64,000 bases of DNA from an uncultured Saccharospirillaceae bacterium (GCA_947503895.1 CANNFT010000005.1:372001-436000), one strand, 5' to 3'; numbered from the stretch's first letter, positions 35,509 to 45,369 are shown. A program made the numbers and translations. The notes: generated from the sequence alone by a model not told the origin.

Positions 35509-36891
35509 TTAGGCCTTGCCGGCTTTCTTTCTTGGAATGCCTAGGCGTTGACGGCGTTCCCACAAACTTTTTCGCGAGATGCCCAATTTTAAGGCCAGCT
35601 CGGTTTCGGTCATTTTGTCTTCGTTCTCTAGAACAAAGTGCTGGAAGTAATCATCTAGCGATAAATCCGAGACTTGAGTTTCAATTTTCTCGGCGGACTC
35701 TTCGAGGGACGCGACCATGGATGGCGCTACTTTCTTATCTGCCTGTAAATCAATAGCCATGGCTTCTGCGGTGATATCCTCGCCATCGTTAAGGATAACG
35801 GCGCGCTCGACGGCGTTCTCAAGTTCGCGAACATTACCGGGCCAGCGGTAGTCGCGAATGGCGTCCACGCACTGGGGGCTAAAGATCAACTGCGGCCGGT
35901 TAAGTTTGTCGCAAGCTCGATGCAGCAACTGCGTGGCCAGGTCTAGTACGTCGTCGCCACGGTCACGCAATGGTGGGAGCTTCAATTCAACAACATTCAA
36001 GCGATAGTACAAATCTTCGCGGAATTCAGCTTTTTGCGCTAAGGCTTTAAGGTTTCTGTGAGTGGCGGCCACTAAGCGAACATTGACCTTTTTAGATTGC
36101 ACTGAGCCCACGCGTCGAATTTCACTTTCTTGCAATACTCGCAGTAACCGCGCTTGGGCTTCGAGCGGCAGCTCCCCAATTTCATCTAAAAAGAGGGTAC
36201 CGCCGTCTGCAGCTTCCACCAGACCTTGGCGTACGGTCGTGGCGCCGGTGAATGCGCCCTTTTCGTGCCCAAACAGCTCAGATTCAATTAAGGTTTCTGG
36301 GATGGCGGCACAGTTGACGCTAATCATAGGTGCGTCGACGCGCTGACTTTGCTCATGAATCGCACGAGCCACCAACTCCTTGCCGGTACCAGACTCGCCG
36401 AGAATTAATACCGTGGCGTCAGTGGGCGCGACTTTGCGAATTTTCTTAAACAGGTCTTGCATGGGCGGGCAGCTGCCGATGATCCCCGTCGTGGGGTAAT
36501 CTTTGGCAAGATCTTCTTTAAGTGCCTGATTTTGCCTGACCAGTTTGCGCTCTTTAAGAATACGTTGCACGGCCAAGAGCATTTCATCATGGTCGAAAGG
36601 CTTTGCGATGTAATCGACTGCACCGAGTTTCATCGCATCCACCGCAGAGCGTAAGCTGGCGAAACTGGTCATAATTAACACCGGCGTTTTGGCTGCTTTC
36701 TCGATGATCTCGGTGCCATGACCGCCCGGTAGGCGTAGGTCAGAAATAATGAGGTCAAATTGATCAAGCGGGTTGAGTAATGCATCGGGTAATGTTGCTG
36801 CTTCTTCGACTTGGTAATCGTTACGTTCGAGTAATCTGCGCAGCGCACTGCGAATGACTTTTTCGTCTTCTACGATCAGAATATTTGCCAC
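35509..36891 (-). CDS. cbrB: Sigma-54-dependent response regulator CbrB
   Basis: NtrC-family regulator of 460 residues. Receiver domain with phospho-acceptor Asp51 (DLIISDLRLPGGHG), AAA+ domain with Walker A GESGTGKE, the sigma-54 contact loop GAFTGA (in ELFGHEKGAFTGATTV), Walker B GGTLFLDEIGELP, and a Fis-type helix-turn-helix at the C terminus (TETELALKLGISRKSLWERRQRLGI). It is immediately downstream of the CbrA kinase gene and upstream of the CrcZ-like RNA it is expected to activate. In Pseudomonas CbrAB controls use of amino acids and other secondary carbon sources. Confidence 0.92.
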   Translation of the reverse strand: MANILIVEDEKVIRSALRRLLERNDYQVEEAATLPDALLNPLDQFDLIISDLRLPGGHGTEIIEKAAKTPVLIMTSFASLRSAVDAMKLGAVDYIAKPFDHDEMLLAVQRILKERKLVRQNQALKEDLAKDYPTTGIIGSCPPMQDLFKKIRKVAPTDATVLILGESGTGKELVARAIHEQSQRVDAPMISVNCAAIPETLIESELFGHEKGAFTGATTVRQGLVEAADGGTLFLDEIGELPLEAQARLLRVLQESEIRRVGSVQSKKVNVRLVAATHRNLKALAQKAEFREDLYYRLNVVELKLPPLRDRGDDVLDLATQLLHRACDKLNRPQLIFSPQCVDAIRDYRWPGNVRELENAVERAVILNDGEDITAEAMAIDLQADKKVAPSMVASLEESAEKIETQVSDLSLDDYFQHFVLENEDKMTETELALKLGISRKSLWERRQRLGIPRKKAGKA

Positions 36892-39840
36892 TTAGTATTC
36901 CTCCCCTGCGGACGCTGCGTGAAACAAAGGCAGCGTGATGACCATACGTGTGCCACGTTGTGTGGAGTCGTTAGCTGGGCTTTCGATGGTGATATGCCCA
37001 TAGTGCTCTTCGATGATGCTGTAAACCAGTGCTAAACCGAGCCCAGTCCCTTTACCGACTTCTTTTGTGGTGAAAAATGGCTCGAATATTTGTTCAATCT
37101 GTTCTTTCGGGATGCCGTCCCCTTCATCTGTGACTCGGATAACCACCGTGTGCTCACCGCTCTCAGCGTGTATCCATATCCGGCTGTTTTCTTCGCTGGC
37201 GTCACGGGCATTGGTGAGAAGGTTAACAAAAACCTGCTGTAGCCTTTGCGCATCTCCGAGAACATAACATGTCTGAGGGCATTCATTTAGGTACTGCATC
37301 CCGCGTTCACGATCACTCAATTCAATTAAATTGATGGCGTCCTGCGCGCATTGATAAATATTCACCGGGCCTTGCTCTTTGCGTTGTAAGTGGTTGCCCG
37401 TATGAGAGAAGTTGACGAGTGACTGCACGATGCGTGTCACCCGCTGAGTTTGCTCTAAGATTTGCTCGCCCAACTCAAGTAAGTGGGGGTCTTGGGTTTC
37501 GTACTTTAAATCCTGCGCTAAACATGCGATGCCCGTAATAGGATTGCCAATTTCATGCGCCACACCGGCGGCCAGTCGCCCAACCGATGCCAATCTTTCA
37601 CTGTGGATTAATTCATCTTCAAGCAGCTGAGTATCGGTTTGATCTTCAATGAGGATGACCAAGCCACCGTATTCGTGACTGTCTGGATTTTGTAAGGCAC
37701 CTTTATGCAAGTTGAGCCACCTTGGACGCCCACTGCTTTCGATGGTTTTTTTATGGCGATGCGTCGCATTATCCTCAATGAATTCAATTAACAATGCCTG
37801 CCATGGCTGTTTTAAATTATTGAGCTTAGAGCCCACCACGTCGTCCGCTGTGATGCCGGTCAATTCCGCAAGTGCTGCATTCCACATTAAAATCTCACCG
37901 TCGCTGCCCAAGCTGCAAGCGCCCATGGGGAGTTGCTCTAGAGTTTGGCGATGAAAACGGCGCAGGTTATCGAGCTCCGCAGCCAATCCTGTTAATCGAC
38001 TGTGATACGCCTCAAGACCCTTCTCGATATATTGGATGTCCTGATTACCCTGCGGGTGATGTGTGTGCTTATACGGAATGTATTGGTTGACTAACCGATG
38101 GGCAACCGACGGCCCCATTAATCCAGAAAGGTTGATTTCTAATCGAGAGCGTAGGCGGCGTAATGCGTAGGGGCGATTTTCATTTTGGTGTAATTGTAAA
38201 TCGTTCAAGGCTTGGCTGACTTCGCGTTCTGCCACCACTCGCCCGAGCGCCTCCGTTAAGCCATCAACAAATTCCTGAGCATCATGTGCCACCAATTCCA
38301 GGCGCTGCGGTGTGCTGAGCGTGTCGATCGAGCAAGCTTCGGCTGAGCTTTCCTCGATGGCCCGCGTTTTAGTGGAGATTGAGACGAGAATAAACACGAT
38401 TAGATTGGCGATGAGTGCACCCGAAGCGGCTAGGTACCAATTTTCTTCATTTGTATCGGGCAGTAAGTAAGTCAGCCAATGATGTTCACTAAAACCGAGC
38501 AACGGCAGTAGCATCGCCCACATCCAAATTAAGATGCCGACCACTAACCCACCAATGAAGCCTTGTCGATTTGCGGATGGCCAGTAAAGCACGCCGAGCA
38601 CACCGGGCAAAAATTGAATGGTAGCCACGAAGGCTATGATCCCGAGGCGAGCAAGGTCTTGATCACTGCCAATAAACCGATAAAACAAGTAACCCGCCAG
38701 AAAAATCGCCGCAATGAGCCAACGCCGTGTCCACAGTAACCAGCTGTACATATCCTTATTGGGATTGGGTTGTTGAATGGGCAAAACAATGTGGTTCATG
38801 ACCATGGCGGCTAAGGCGAGCGTGGTGACAATCATAATGCCAGAAGCGGCTGCCAATCCTCCGACAAAGGCGACACCCGTGAGCCAGGGGGATTCAAGTG
38901 TCAGTCCTAGGCCAATCGCAAAATAGGTCGGTGGTGTATCGACCTCTAAAAACACACCAGCCCACAATATAGGTGGCACCATGACGGCCATGGCCAGTAG
39001 AAATAAAGGCAATCCCCAACTGGCTTTGCTCAGAGCATCAGGGTTGTTATTTTCAGTGAAGGCCATGTGAAACATGTGTGGCATCACCACGGCGGCGGCA
39101 AAAAATACTAATAGGAGTGTGCGCCAAGGTCCTGCTTGTACGGGGGCTTGAATGGATTGCAAAATAGATTGGTGCTCTTGAAGCCAAGCTTCCATGGCCA
39201 GTGGGCCGTCAAATACGGAGTACAGTGCAAACAGACCCAATATTACGATGGCCACAAGCTTCACCAGTGATTCCAGTGCAATGGCGAAAACGAGACTCTC
39301 GTGTTTTTCGCGAGGACTGACGTGGCGCGCACCAAATAAAATGGCAAAGACCGTCATCACCATGCAGTAGCCCATCGCAATTTCCTGCCGACTGATTTCA
39401 TTATTCAGTAGCAAGAAGGTTTCGGTCACGGCGGTAATTTGAAGGGTGAGTAAGGGCAAGATGGCGGCGAACATAAATACGGTGGATAGCGTTCCCGCGG
39501 CGCGGCTTCGGTATCGAAAAGCAAATAAATCGGCCAAGCTGGTCAATTGGTAATTGTGGGTAATGCGTAGGATTGGCTTGAGTAAAATGGGCGCTAAGAC
39601 AAAGGCACCTGAGATGCCCAAATAGTAAGTGAGGTAGGCATAACCGTATTCATGTGCCATCCCCACGGTGCCGTAAAAGGCCCAAGCACTGGCATAAACC
39701 CCTAAAGAGAGAATATAAATAACGGGATTTCTAACGAGCTTGTCGGGTAGCCAGTTTTTTTCGACCGCATAAGCGGTGAAGAAGAGGACGAAGAGGTATC
39801 CGATGACGATGGCGACTAGCGCGCTGATGCTAAAGCTCAT
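36892..39840 (-). CDS. cbrA: Transporter-like sensor histidine kinase CbrA
   Basis: A 982-residue hybrid: about 12-13 membrane helices of a sodium/solute symporter (SSF) family transporter at residues 1-510, a linker (STAC-like) region, a PAS domain near 610-730 (MGACSLGSDGEILMWNAALAELTG), then HisKA with H-box LAAGVAHEIGNPITGI and HATPase_c with FVNLLTNARDAS, DEGDGI and GKGTGLGLALVYSI. In Pseudomonas CbrA takes up histidine and signals to CbrB. I chose ATG 39840 with AGGA seven bases upstream; the 26-residue upstream extension is really part of cbrX in another frame. The cbrB gene starts directly after its stop. Confidence 0.93.
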   Translation of the reverse strand: MSFSISALVAIVIGYLFVLFFTAYAVEKNWLPDKLVRNPVIYILSLGVYASAWAFYGTVGMAHEYGYAYLTYYLGISGAFVLAPILLKPILRITHNYQLTSLADLFAFRYRSRAAGTLSTVFMFAAILPLLTLQITAVTETFLLLNNEISRQEIAMGYCMVMTVFAILFGARHVSPREKHESLVFAIALESLVKLVAIVILGLFALYSVFDGPLAMEAWLQEHQSILQSIQAPVQAGPWRTLLLVFFAAAVVMPHMFHMAFTENNNPDALSKASWGLPLFLLAMAVMVPPILWAGVFLEVDTPPTYFAIGLGLTLESPWLTGVAFVGGLAAASGIMIVTTLALAAMVMNHIVLPIQQPNPNKDMYSWLLWTRRWLIAAIFLAGYLFYRFIGSDQDLARLGIIAFVATIQFLPGVLGVLYWPSANRQGFIGGLVVGILIWMWAMLLPLLGFSEHHWLTYLLPDTNEENWYLAASGALIANLIVFILVSISTKTRAIEESSAEACSIDTLSTPQRLELVAHDAQEFVDGLTEALGRVVAEREVSQALNDLQLHQNENRPYALRRLRSRLEINLSGLMGPSVAHRLVNQYIPYKHTHHPQGNQDIQYIEKGLEAYHSRLTGLAAELDNLRRFHRQTLEQLPMGACSLGSDGEILMWNAALAELTGITADDVVGSKLNNLKQPWQALLIEFIEDNATHRHKKTIESSGRPRWLNLHKGALQNPDSHEYGGLVILIEDQTDTQLLEDELIHSERLASVGRLAAGVAHEIGNPITGIACLAQDLKYETQDPHLLELGEQILEQTQRVTRIVQSLVNFSHTGNHLQRKEQGPVNIYQCAQDAINLIELSDRERGMQYLNECPQTCYVLGDAQRLQQVFVNLLTNARDASEENSRIWIHAESGEHTVVIRVTDEGDGIPKEQIEQIFEPFFTTKEVGKGTGLGLALVYSIIEEHYGHITIESPANDSTQRGTRMVITLPLFHAASAGEEY

Positions 39841-40006
39841 CGTGTTCCTGCCATCTTTGAAGCCATATTGCTGCCGCCAATAATACGAACCAAATGGCGA
39901 ATGGGCGATACCATGCACCAGAGGGCGATAGCCAGCTGTCGACGATCACGGGTGAAAACATGAAGATGGCGAATACCAGTAACAGAATAAGTCTGTGTGC
40001 GTACAT
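39830..40006 (-). CDS. cbrX: Small membrane protein CbrX
   Basis: A 58-codon gene found by reading the minus strand upstream of cbrA. The product starts MYAHRLILLLVFAIFMF, has PSGAWYRPFAIWFVLLAAA in the middle and ends QRWQEHDEL, giving two hydrophobic segments. Its stop lies 11 bases inside cbrA, so cbrA's ribosome binding site is within cbrX. Pseudomonas has a small protein, CbrX, at exactly this place, translationally coupled to CbrA. Position, size and membrane character agree; sequence similarity is judged from memory. Confidence 0.75.
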   Translation of the reverse strand: MYAHRLILLLVFAIFMFSPVIVDSWLSPSGAWYRPFAIWFVLLAAAIWLQRWQEHDEL

Positions 40007-40081
40007 AGGCCTACAAAAATGATCTGAATATGTGCATTGAGCGCATGATCTGAGCTTTCGTTACTTCGTAGAGAATGTGTG

Positions 40082-40100
40082 ATGTTACTGCTGGTAACAT
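40082..40100. promoter_or_regulatory. Inverted repeat upstream of cbrXAB
   Basis: Perfect 7-bp dyad ATGTTAC-TGCTG-GTAACAT, 76 bases upstream of cbrX and inside the gluQ-cbrX gap. It carries the same TGTTAC/GTAACA half-sites as the sites upstream of the CrcZ-like RNA. It could be a CbrB autoregulatory site. Confidence 0.5.
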
Positions 40101-40112
40101 GGGGTAGCAAGT

Positions 40113-41048
40113 TTAGTTGATCAGTCCGTCGTCAGATGGCCGAATTAGACTAGTATCCCAATGTTCGATCCCCCATTCTAAGATCGTGGAAGAGGGCTCC
40201 TGAGCGAGTGCACTGGGCGGTTGTTGACCCAGAAACCGCAAAGCTCGAAACAGGTTCTGACTCACACTATTTAGATCCAGAGGTTCAGCCTTGTTCTGCT
40301 TGCTAAGTTTCTGGCCAGCGGCGTTGGTGGCCAAAGGGAGGTGCAAATAAGTCAGGGGTTCTGCGCCTAAGCACGCCCGTAAATAGCACTGGCGAGCAGT
40401 GTTATCCAGTAAATCAGCCCCCCTTACAACGTGCGAAATGTTGGACTGAATATCATCCACAACGACCGCTAACTGGTAGGCATAGAAACCATCCCGCCGC
40501 TTCAAGACTTGATCACCGACATCGCGCAGTAAATTTTGGGAGACCTCACCGTATACTCGGTCATGAAATGACCACTCAGAGTCGGGTACAGAAAGCCGCC
40601 ATGCAAAGTCGCTTTCCGATGACGATGAGGGGGCGCCGCCCGGGTCAAAACTGCAGCGGCCCAGATGTCGACCTTGGGTGGGTTTTAATTTGCTACGACT
40701 GCACTGGCAGGCGAATAAATGACCGTGCTCTCTGAGCCATCGTAATGTTGCCTCATAATGCGTGCTTTGCTGGCTCTGAGATATGAGTGTTTCGTCCCAC
40801 AGCAATCCATGCGCTTCGACTTGCTGTTGAATCAAGGCATGGGCGCTAGGATCTTCTCTTGGCGGGTCTAAATCTTCAATGCGCAATAACCACACACCTT
40901 GATGCGCTTTGGCATCGAGATAGCTGGCTAATGCCGCGACCAGTGAGCCGAAATGAAGCGGGCCAGTGGGGGTGGGCGCAAATCGCCCGCGATAGGGTTG
41001 AGACGGTGTCGTTGGCAATAGAATCGATTTCTGAGACAAAGAGGGCAT
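40113..41048 (-). CDS. gluQ: Glutamyl-Q tRNA(Asp) synthetase
   Basis: A truncated class I glutamyl-tRNA synthetase paralogue that attaches glutamate to queuosine in tRNA-Asp. HIGH-like motif PTPTGPLHFGSL, zinc site with CQC (FACQCSRSK) and GRHLGRC, and KMSKS-like KLSKQNKAEP. It lacks the anticodon-binding domain, as expected at about 310 residues. ATG 41048 is preferred over an upstream GTG. It lies downstream of dksA, the usual arrangement. Confidence 0.94.
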   Translation of the reverse strand: MPSLSQKSILLPTTPSQPYRGRFAPTPTGPLHFGSLVAALASYLDAKAHQGVWLLRIEDLDPPREDPSAHALIQQQVEAHGLLWDETLISQSQQSTHYEATLRWLREHGHLFACQCSRSKLKPTQGRHLGRCSFDPGGAPSSSSESDFAWRLSVPDSEWSFHDRVYGEVSQNLLRDVGDQVLKRRDGFYAYQLAVVVDDIQSNISHVVRGADLLDNTARQCYLRACLGAEPLTYLHLPLATNAAGQKLSKQNKAEPLDLNSVSQNLFRALRFLGQQPPSALAQEPSSTILEWGIEHWDTSLIRPSDDGLIN

Positions 41049-41248
41049 TGTAAAAAACACCGGTAAGGATGCAAAGCCGAAAGGTTTAATAAATCACTGA
41101 GGTGTGACAATCGTGCGGCGCGGTTTGGCCAAAGATTTGAAAGGAGGTGCATTATGGGCATATCCCGCACGCAAGCATGCAGGATAGGAAGTGCAAGATA
41201 GGTGTTGATCCGATCGCTCACAGGCCAAACTGCCGCCTGCTGGATTCA

Positions 41249-41686
41249 CTATGCGCCGACTTGCTTCTCTTTTATCTCGGCTAATGTTTTACAGTCGATG
41301 CATAAATCAGCGGTCGGGCGTGCTTCGAGTCGACGAACGCCAATTTCAATTCCGCAAGCATCGCAATAGCCGTAATCGCCAGATTCAATTAATTCGAGGG
41401 TTTTCTCGATTTTCTTGATCAGTTTACGTTCGCGATCTCGAGTTCGAAGTTCGAGACTGAACTCTTCTTCTTGACTCGCTCGGTCGTTAGGATCGGCGTA
41501 GTTTTCAGCGTCGGTTTGCATGTGGACCTTGGTTCGGTCCGCTTCTTCCATCAGCTCTTGTTTCCAATTCATCAGGATTTGTTTGAAATGCGCCTGCATT
41601 TCATCGCTCATGAATTCTTCGTTTTTCTTTTGCTCGTAGGGTTTGAAATTCGTCAGAGCAAATGAACTTTGTTCTTTTTCTGGCAT
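41249..41686 (-). CDS. dksA: RNA polymerase-binding transcription factor DksA
   Basis: A coiled-coil protein that enters the RNA polymerase secondary channel and works with ppGpp. Visible: coiled coil with [30 protein letters not shown] (the DxxDxA tip) and the four-cysteine zinc finger [28 protein letters not shown] 41686 gives 145 residues, close to E. coli DksA. Next downstream is gluQ. Confidence 0.97.
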   Translation of the reverse strand: MPEKEQSSFALTNFKPYEQKKNEEFMSDEMQAHFKQILMNWKQELMEEADRTKVHMQTDAENYADPNDRASQEEEFSLELRTRDRERKLIKKIEKTLELIESGDYGYCDACGIEIGVRRLEARPTADLCIDCKTLAEIKEKQVGA

Positions 41687-41984
41687 AGATATCTGCCTCA
41701 CCTTGCTTGGCCTTAGGCCTATCTTGTTTCCCTCGGAAATCCTTTGCAGCTTAGAAATTAATCAATATCCAAGCTTTACCAACAGTCTGAGGAGACCTTG
41801 GTTTGCGTCAAAAAGAGCTCCTCCCAAGGACCGCTACCCAAGTGGGGGCCAAAAGCTATCAGATTACTTTAGACCGTGCCACAAAATTTGTAAAAATTAG
41901 AGATCTTTGGATGAAAATAAAGGCAATAATAGGCACCCGTACAAAGGTTACTCACTACACCGCCCAAGGACATCAATACAAATA

Positions 41985-43163
41985 ATGAAGCTAGCACAAA
42001 GACTGAACAAAATAGCGCCATTCCACGTGATGGACCTATTAGCTAAAGCAAAACACATGCAAAGTTTAGGGCGTGACGTCATTCATCTAGAAGTGGGGGA
42101 GCCCGACTTCTCAACGGTTGAGCCCATTGTGCAAGCCGGAGTAAAGGCTTTACAGGAAGGAGCCACTCACTATACAGCCGCCACCGGATTGCCTGAGCTT
42201 AAGCGCGCCATCGCGCAGTTTTACCGTCAGCGCTACGATGCTGAAGTCGCAGCAGAGCGCATCGTCATCACGCCAGGGGCTTCCGGTGCCTTGCAATTGG
42301 TCACCGCCTTGTTGGCCGATGAGGGGGAAAACTTATTATTAGCAGATCCCGGATACCCCTGTAATAGACACTTTCTTCGATTGGTGGGGGCGGATGGGCT
42401 GTTGGTGCCCACTCAGGCGGAGGATGGGTTTCAATTGACGCCAGAAAATGTCCAAGCCCATTGGTCGCCTTCAACCATTGGTGCCTTAGTCGCTAGCCCT
42501 GCGAATCCAACGGGTACAGTTTTGAGTGAAGAAGAGTTACACGCATTGCATCAGCACATCAGCGATCGAGACGGTGTGCTCATCGTAGATGAAATTTACC
42601 ACGGACTCACCTATGACACTGAAGCTGCCACGGCGGTTGAATTGGGCGAAAACGTATTCGTGATAAACAGTTTCTCTAAATATTTTGGTATGACGGGCTG
42701 GCGTTTGGGGTGGGTGGTGGCACCTCAATGGGCGGTGCCTGAGTTGGATAAATTAGCGCAAAATGTATTTCTGGCACCTTCAACCATTGCGCAACATGCT
42801 GCTTTAGCGGCTCTTGAGCCAGACACTTTGCATTTATTAGAACAGCGCCGACAGGTATTTACAGAACGACGAGATTACTTGTTACCGGCGTTAAAATCGT
42901 TGGGATTTCACATTCCTGCGCAACCGCAGGGTGCTTTTTACATTTATTGTGACATCTCTGGCATATGTGGATCAGAGCAATGTGACAGTATGGCGTTTTG
43001 CTTAGAACTGCTCGAACAAGAAGGCGTGGCGATTACACCCGGTATCGATTTTGGCGAACAAAATGCTCAGCAATTTGTGCGCTTTGCGTACACAGCCGAT
43101 GTTGAGCGATTACAAGAAGCGGTTAAACGTATTCAACGATTTGTAGAGCGGTTTCAGCGTTAG
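41985..43163 (+). CDS. PLP-dependent class I/II aminotransferase
   Basis: A fold-type I aminotransferase of 392 residues. PLP lysine in NSFSKYFGMTGWRLGW; other landmarks are HLEVGEPDF, PANPTG and DEIYHGLTYD. N terminus MKLAQRLNKIAPFHVMDLL is typical of the aspartate/alanine aminotransferase group. The substrate cannot be decided from sequence. I chose ATG 41985; the frame is open further up but that part does not resemble the family. It may be co-transcribed with sfsA. Confidence 0.9.
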   Translation: MKLAQRLNKIAPFHVMDLLAKAKHMQSLGRDVIHLEVGEPDFSTVEPIVQAGVKALQEGATHYTAATGLPELKRAIAQFYRQRYDAEVAAERIVITPGASGALQLVTALLADEGENLLLADPGYPCNRHFLRLVGADGLLVPTQAEDGFQLTPENVQAHWSPSTIGALVASPANPTGTVLSEEELHALHQHISDRDGVLIVDEIYHGLTYDTEAATAVELGENVFVINSFSKYFGMTGWRLGWVVAPQWAVPELDKLAQNVFLAPSTIAQHAALAALEPDTLHLLEQRRQVFTERRDYLLPALKSLGFHIPAQPQGAFYIYCDISGICGSEQCDSMAFCLELLEQEGVAITPGIDFGEQNAQQFVRFAYTADVERLQEAVKRIQRFVERFQR

Positions 43164-43260
43164 ACGTTCATTCTTATAGACGAAGGTGCCACGCTCATTA
43201 CGAGCGAATGTAGGCTCAATGAACTGAACACCTTCAATCAGACAGTATAAAAGGACTCCC

Positions 43261-43977
43261 TTGAAATTCGAATTTCCCTTGGAGAAAGGCCGCTGGATCA
43301 AACGCTACAAACGATTCATGGTCGATGTGGAAACAGCATCAACAGAAACATTAACCGTGCACAGCGCAAACACAGGATCCATGAAAAACTGCTTTGTTGA
43401 AGGGGGCGAAGTGTGGTTTTGGAATAGCCAAAATGACAAACGGAAGTACCCTCATTCGCTGGAGCTGTGCGAAACGCCTTCAGGCCACATCGCCTGTGTA
43501 AATACGGCACGCCCCAACCATTTAGTGGCTGAAGCCATTGAAAATAAAACCATCAGTGAACTACAGGATTACACGGAATTACGGCAAGAAGTGCGATATG
43601 GGGACGAGCGCAGTCGCATTGATATTTTATTGAGCGGTGGCGAAAAAAATATTTATGTCGAAGTGAAAAACACAACATTAATGGAAAGTGAGGCGAATAA
43701 AAGGATAGGGTATTTCCCTGACTCTGTGAGCGAGCGAGCCAGCAAACATTTACGAGAGTTAATACGCATGGTGGAATTAGGGCATCGTGCGGTCATCTTT
43801 TTCTGTGTGAATCACACCGGGATTGAGGTTGTGCGACCAGCAGATCATATCGATACGATATACGGCCAATTATTGAGGCAAGCGAAAGCTGCCGGTGTTG
43901 AGATTCTGGCTTATCGGTCGGAAATATCAGACACTGAAATCCGTATTCAGCATCCATTACCCGTTGAGCTGCCCTAG
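43261..43977 (+). CDS. sfsA: SfsA sugar-fermentation stimulation protein
   Basis: Family landmarks are KGRWIKRYKRFMVDVE at the start, HSANTGSMKNC, KRKYPHSLE, NHLVAEAI, GDERSRIDILLSGGEKNIYVEVKNTTL and FFCVNHTGIEVVRPA. The ExK/D pattern fits a nuclease-like fold, but the biological role is not settled. TTG 43261 is the start: AAAGGA precedes it and the first internal ATG would remove the conserved N terminus. At 238 residues it is of usual length. Confidence 0.93.
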   Translation: MKFEFPLEKGRWIKRYKRFMVDVETASTETLTVHSANTGSMKNCFVEGGEVWFWNSQNDKRKYPHSLELCETPSGHIACVNTARPNHLVAEAIENKTISELQDYTELRQEVRYGDERSRIDILLSGGEKNIYVEVKNTTLMESEANKRIGYFPDSVSERASKHLRELIRMVELGHRAVIFFCVNHTGIEVVRPADHIDTIYGQLLRQAKAAGVEILAYRSEISDTEIRIQHPLPVELP

Positions 43978-44035
43978 CCTAAGCACTATGATGCGACGGT
44001 TTTAATACAGATTGAATTAGAGATTAAGGCGTTCA

Positions 44036-44269
44036 ATGAAAAACTTTATCATCGCACTGCTGTTGGGTTTTGGAATCGGCATTTGGTTTGGAGTCAATAT
44101 TGGCAAGGGTAATGAGTTTTACGACAACCCGTTCTCCGAGCCAACGCTGTTAGAGAAAATGCAAAGAGGCGCTGAAAAGTCTGGCCTAATGGATAAAAGC
44201 GAAGAGCTCTTTGGCAATGGTAAAGAATCCATTAAAGAGCAAGCTAAAAAGTTAGTTGAAGAGCTGTAA
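44036..44269 (+). CDS. Small membrane-anchored protein, unknown
   Basis: The product is 77 residues: one N-terminal hydrophobic helix (IIALLLGFGIGIWFGVNIG) then a polar, charged helical region ending SIKEQAKKLVEEL. It looks like a single-pass inner membrane protein with a cytoplasmic or periplasmic amphipathic tail. No family is recognised. It follows sfsA by about 60 bases in the same direction. Confidence 0.6.
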   Translation: MKNFIIALLLGFGIGIWFGVNIGKGNEFYDNPFSEPTLLEKMQRGAEKSGLMDKSEELFGNGKESIKEQAKKLVEEL

Positions 44270-44351
44270 CGCACTGTATTACGTCATCGGCCTCAGGTTT
44301 TAATATTGAAAGTGTTAAATCCCTGCGGCCGAAATGACAGTGAATGCCCCG

Positions 44352-44753
44352 TTATTTACGCAGCAGTGAGCGTAAGAATAACCCCAAACCACCGACGCCT
44401 AGCACCAGTATAGCGATCAAATCAAACGCACTCATATTGTGAAAACCAAAGCGTACCGATGCGATCACACCAAAGCATAGTGCGATGATTGAGCCAGCGG
44501 CAAGAATCCAACCGATATAGTTTTTCGCATTGAAGAAGATCATGCCAATTCCAAACATAAATGGGATCAAGATCATGCCACTGGTGACGCTAAAACTACG
44601 TCCAAAGGCTGGAACGCCATAAAGCTGTGTGCCCATGCCAAACGTAGACGTCACTGTGATGGCATTCAAAAATAAATAACTTCCACCAATCATCATGATC
44701 AGGCCGATGAAAAATTCGCCTAATCCTCCTGATGTACCACCGGCTCCATTCAT
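44352..44753 (-). CDS. Polytopic membrane protein, unknown
   Basis: The product is 133 residues with a glycine-rich N terminus (MNGAGGTSGGLG) and four predicted membrane helices (about 12-30, 57-75, 80-100 and 111-129). No family is recognised. The gene starts 47 bases after the end of 44801-45025 and probably shares its transcript. Confidence 0.65.
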   Translation of the reverse strand: MNGAGGTSGGLGEFFIGLIMMIGGSYLFLNAITVTSTFGMGTQLYGVPAFGRSFSVTSGMILIPFMFGIGMIFFNAKNYIGWILAAGSIIALCFGVIASVRFGFHNMSAFDLIAILVLGVGGLGLFLRSLLRK

Positions 44754-44800
44754 GTTTTTTCCTTTTAGATTCTGATTTGTGCTGCTCGAGAGGCGTAGGG

Positions 44801-45025
44801 TTAAAAACGCAGTTGATACTCTTCGAAATCGAGACGCTCACCCGTCGCTGAAACGATCTCCATGGTGACTTCTTGCACGGTTCCCATGAGTGATAAAAAA
44901 ATGTTCTGCCCAAAGGCCACAATCTCTAATGGCGCATTGTGTGCACTTCGCAAAGAAGCTAAGTCGTTTTGCTCACAATCGAGCGTTTGAGCGTGTTCTC
45001 CGATTCGGGCTTTTAATTGATTCAT
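44801..45025 (-). CDS. Small hypothetical protein
   Basis: The product is 74 residues, acidic, with one hydrophobic stretch (APLEIVAFGQNIFLSLMGTV). It reads as a small soluble or peripheral protein; no motif is seen. It precedes the membrane protein at 44352-44753 in the same direction. Confidence 0.5.
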   Translation of the reverse strand: MNQLKARIGEHAQTLDCEQNDLASLRSAHNAPLEIVAFGQNIFLSLMGTVQEVTMEIVSATGERLDFEEYQLRF

Positions 45026-45369
45026 GGGATTTCCTTAAGCGCATGATTTGCCCCGATTCTACATGAAAACCGCCAATGAGTGGAATTGACTGCCGAGAAT
45101 TCTGCGGCGGATTTGGCATAGCCATCAAACCTGCTGTAAATCAATATTGATCTTATTAAGGGGTGGAATAATGGTCCAGGCGATAAGGTGGTTTCGGTGC
45201 GGTGGGTTTGAAAAAATGGTTAGGTTGAACGCGCTGATTTTGCATCATGGCCACTCAACAAGCTGAAAAGCACATAAAAACGCGCTAGTGTCAGTGTAGA
45301 AGCAAACTCAAGTTGGTCTGTAATTTAAAAGTTTGTTTCTCCCAATAACAAAAAGAATGGGAGTTCACG
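45026..45369. other. Divergent intergenic region with a ribosome-binding-site hairpin
   Basis: About 340 bases between divergent small genes. On the plus strand CTCCCA (45339-45344) and TGGGAG (45358-45363) pair around the A-rich loop ATAACAAAAAGAA, and the second arm contains the ribosome binding site of the next gene. A 31-codon ATG frame at 45171-45266 is open but not supported. Confidence 0.55.
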
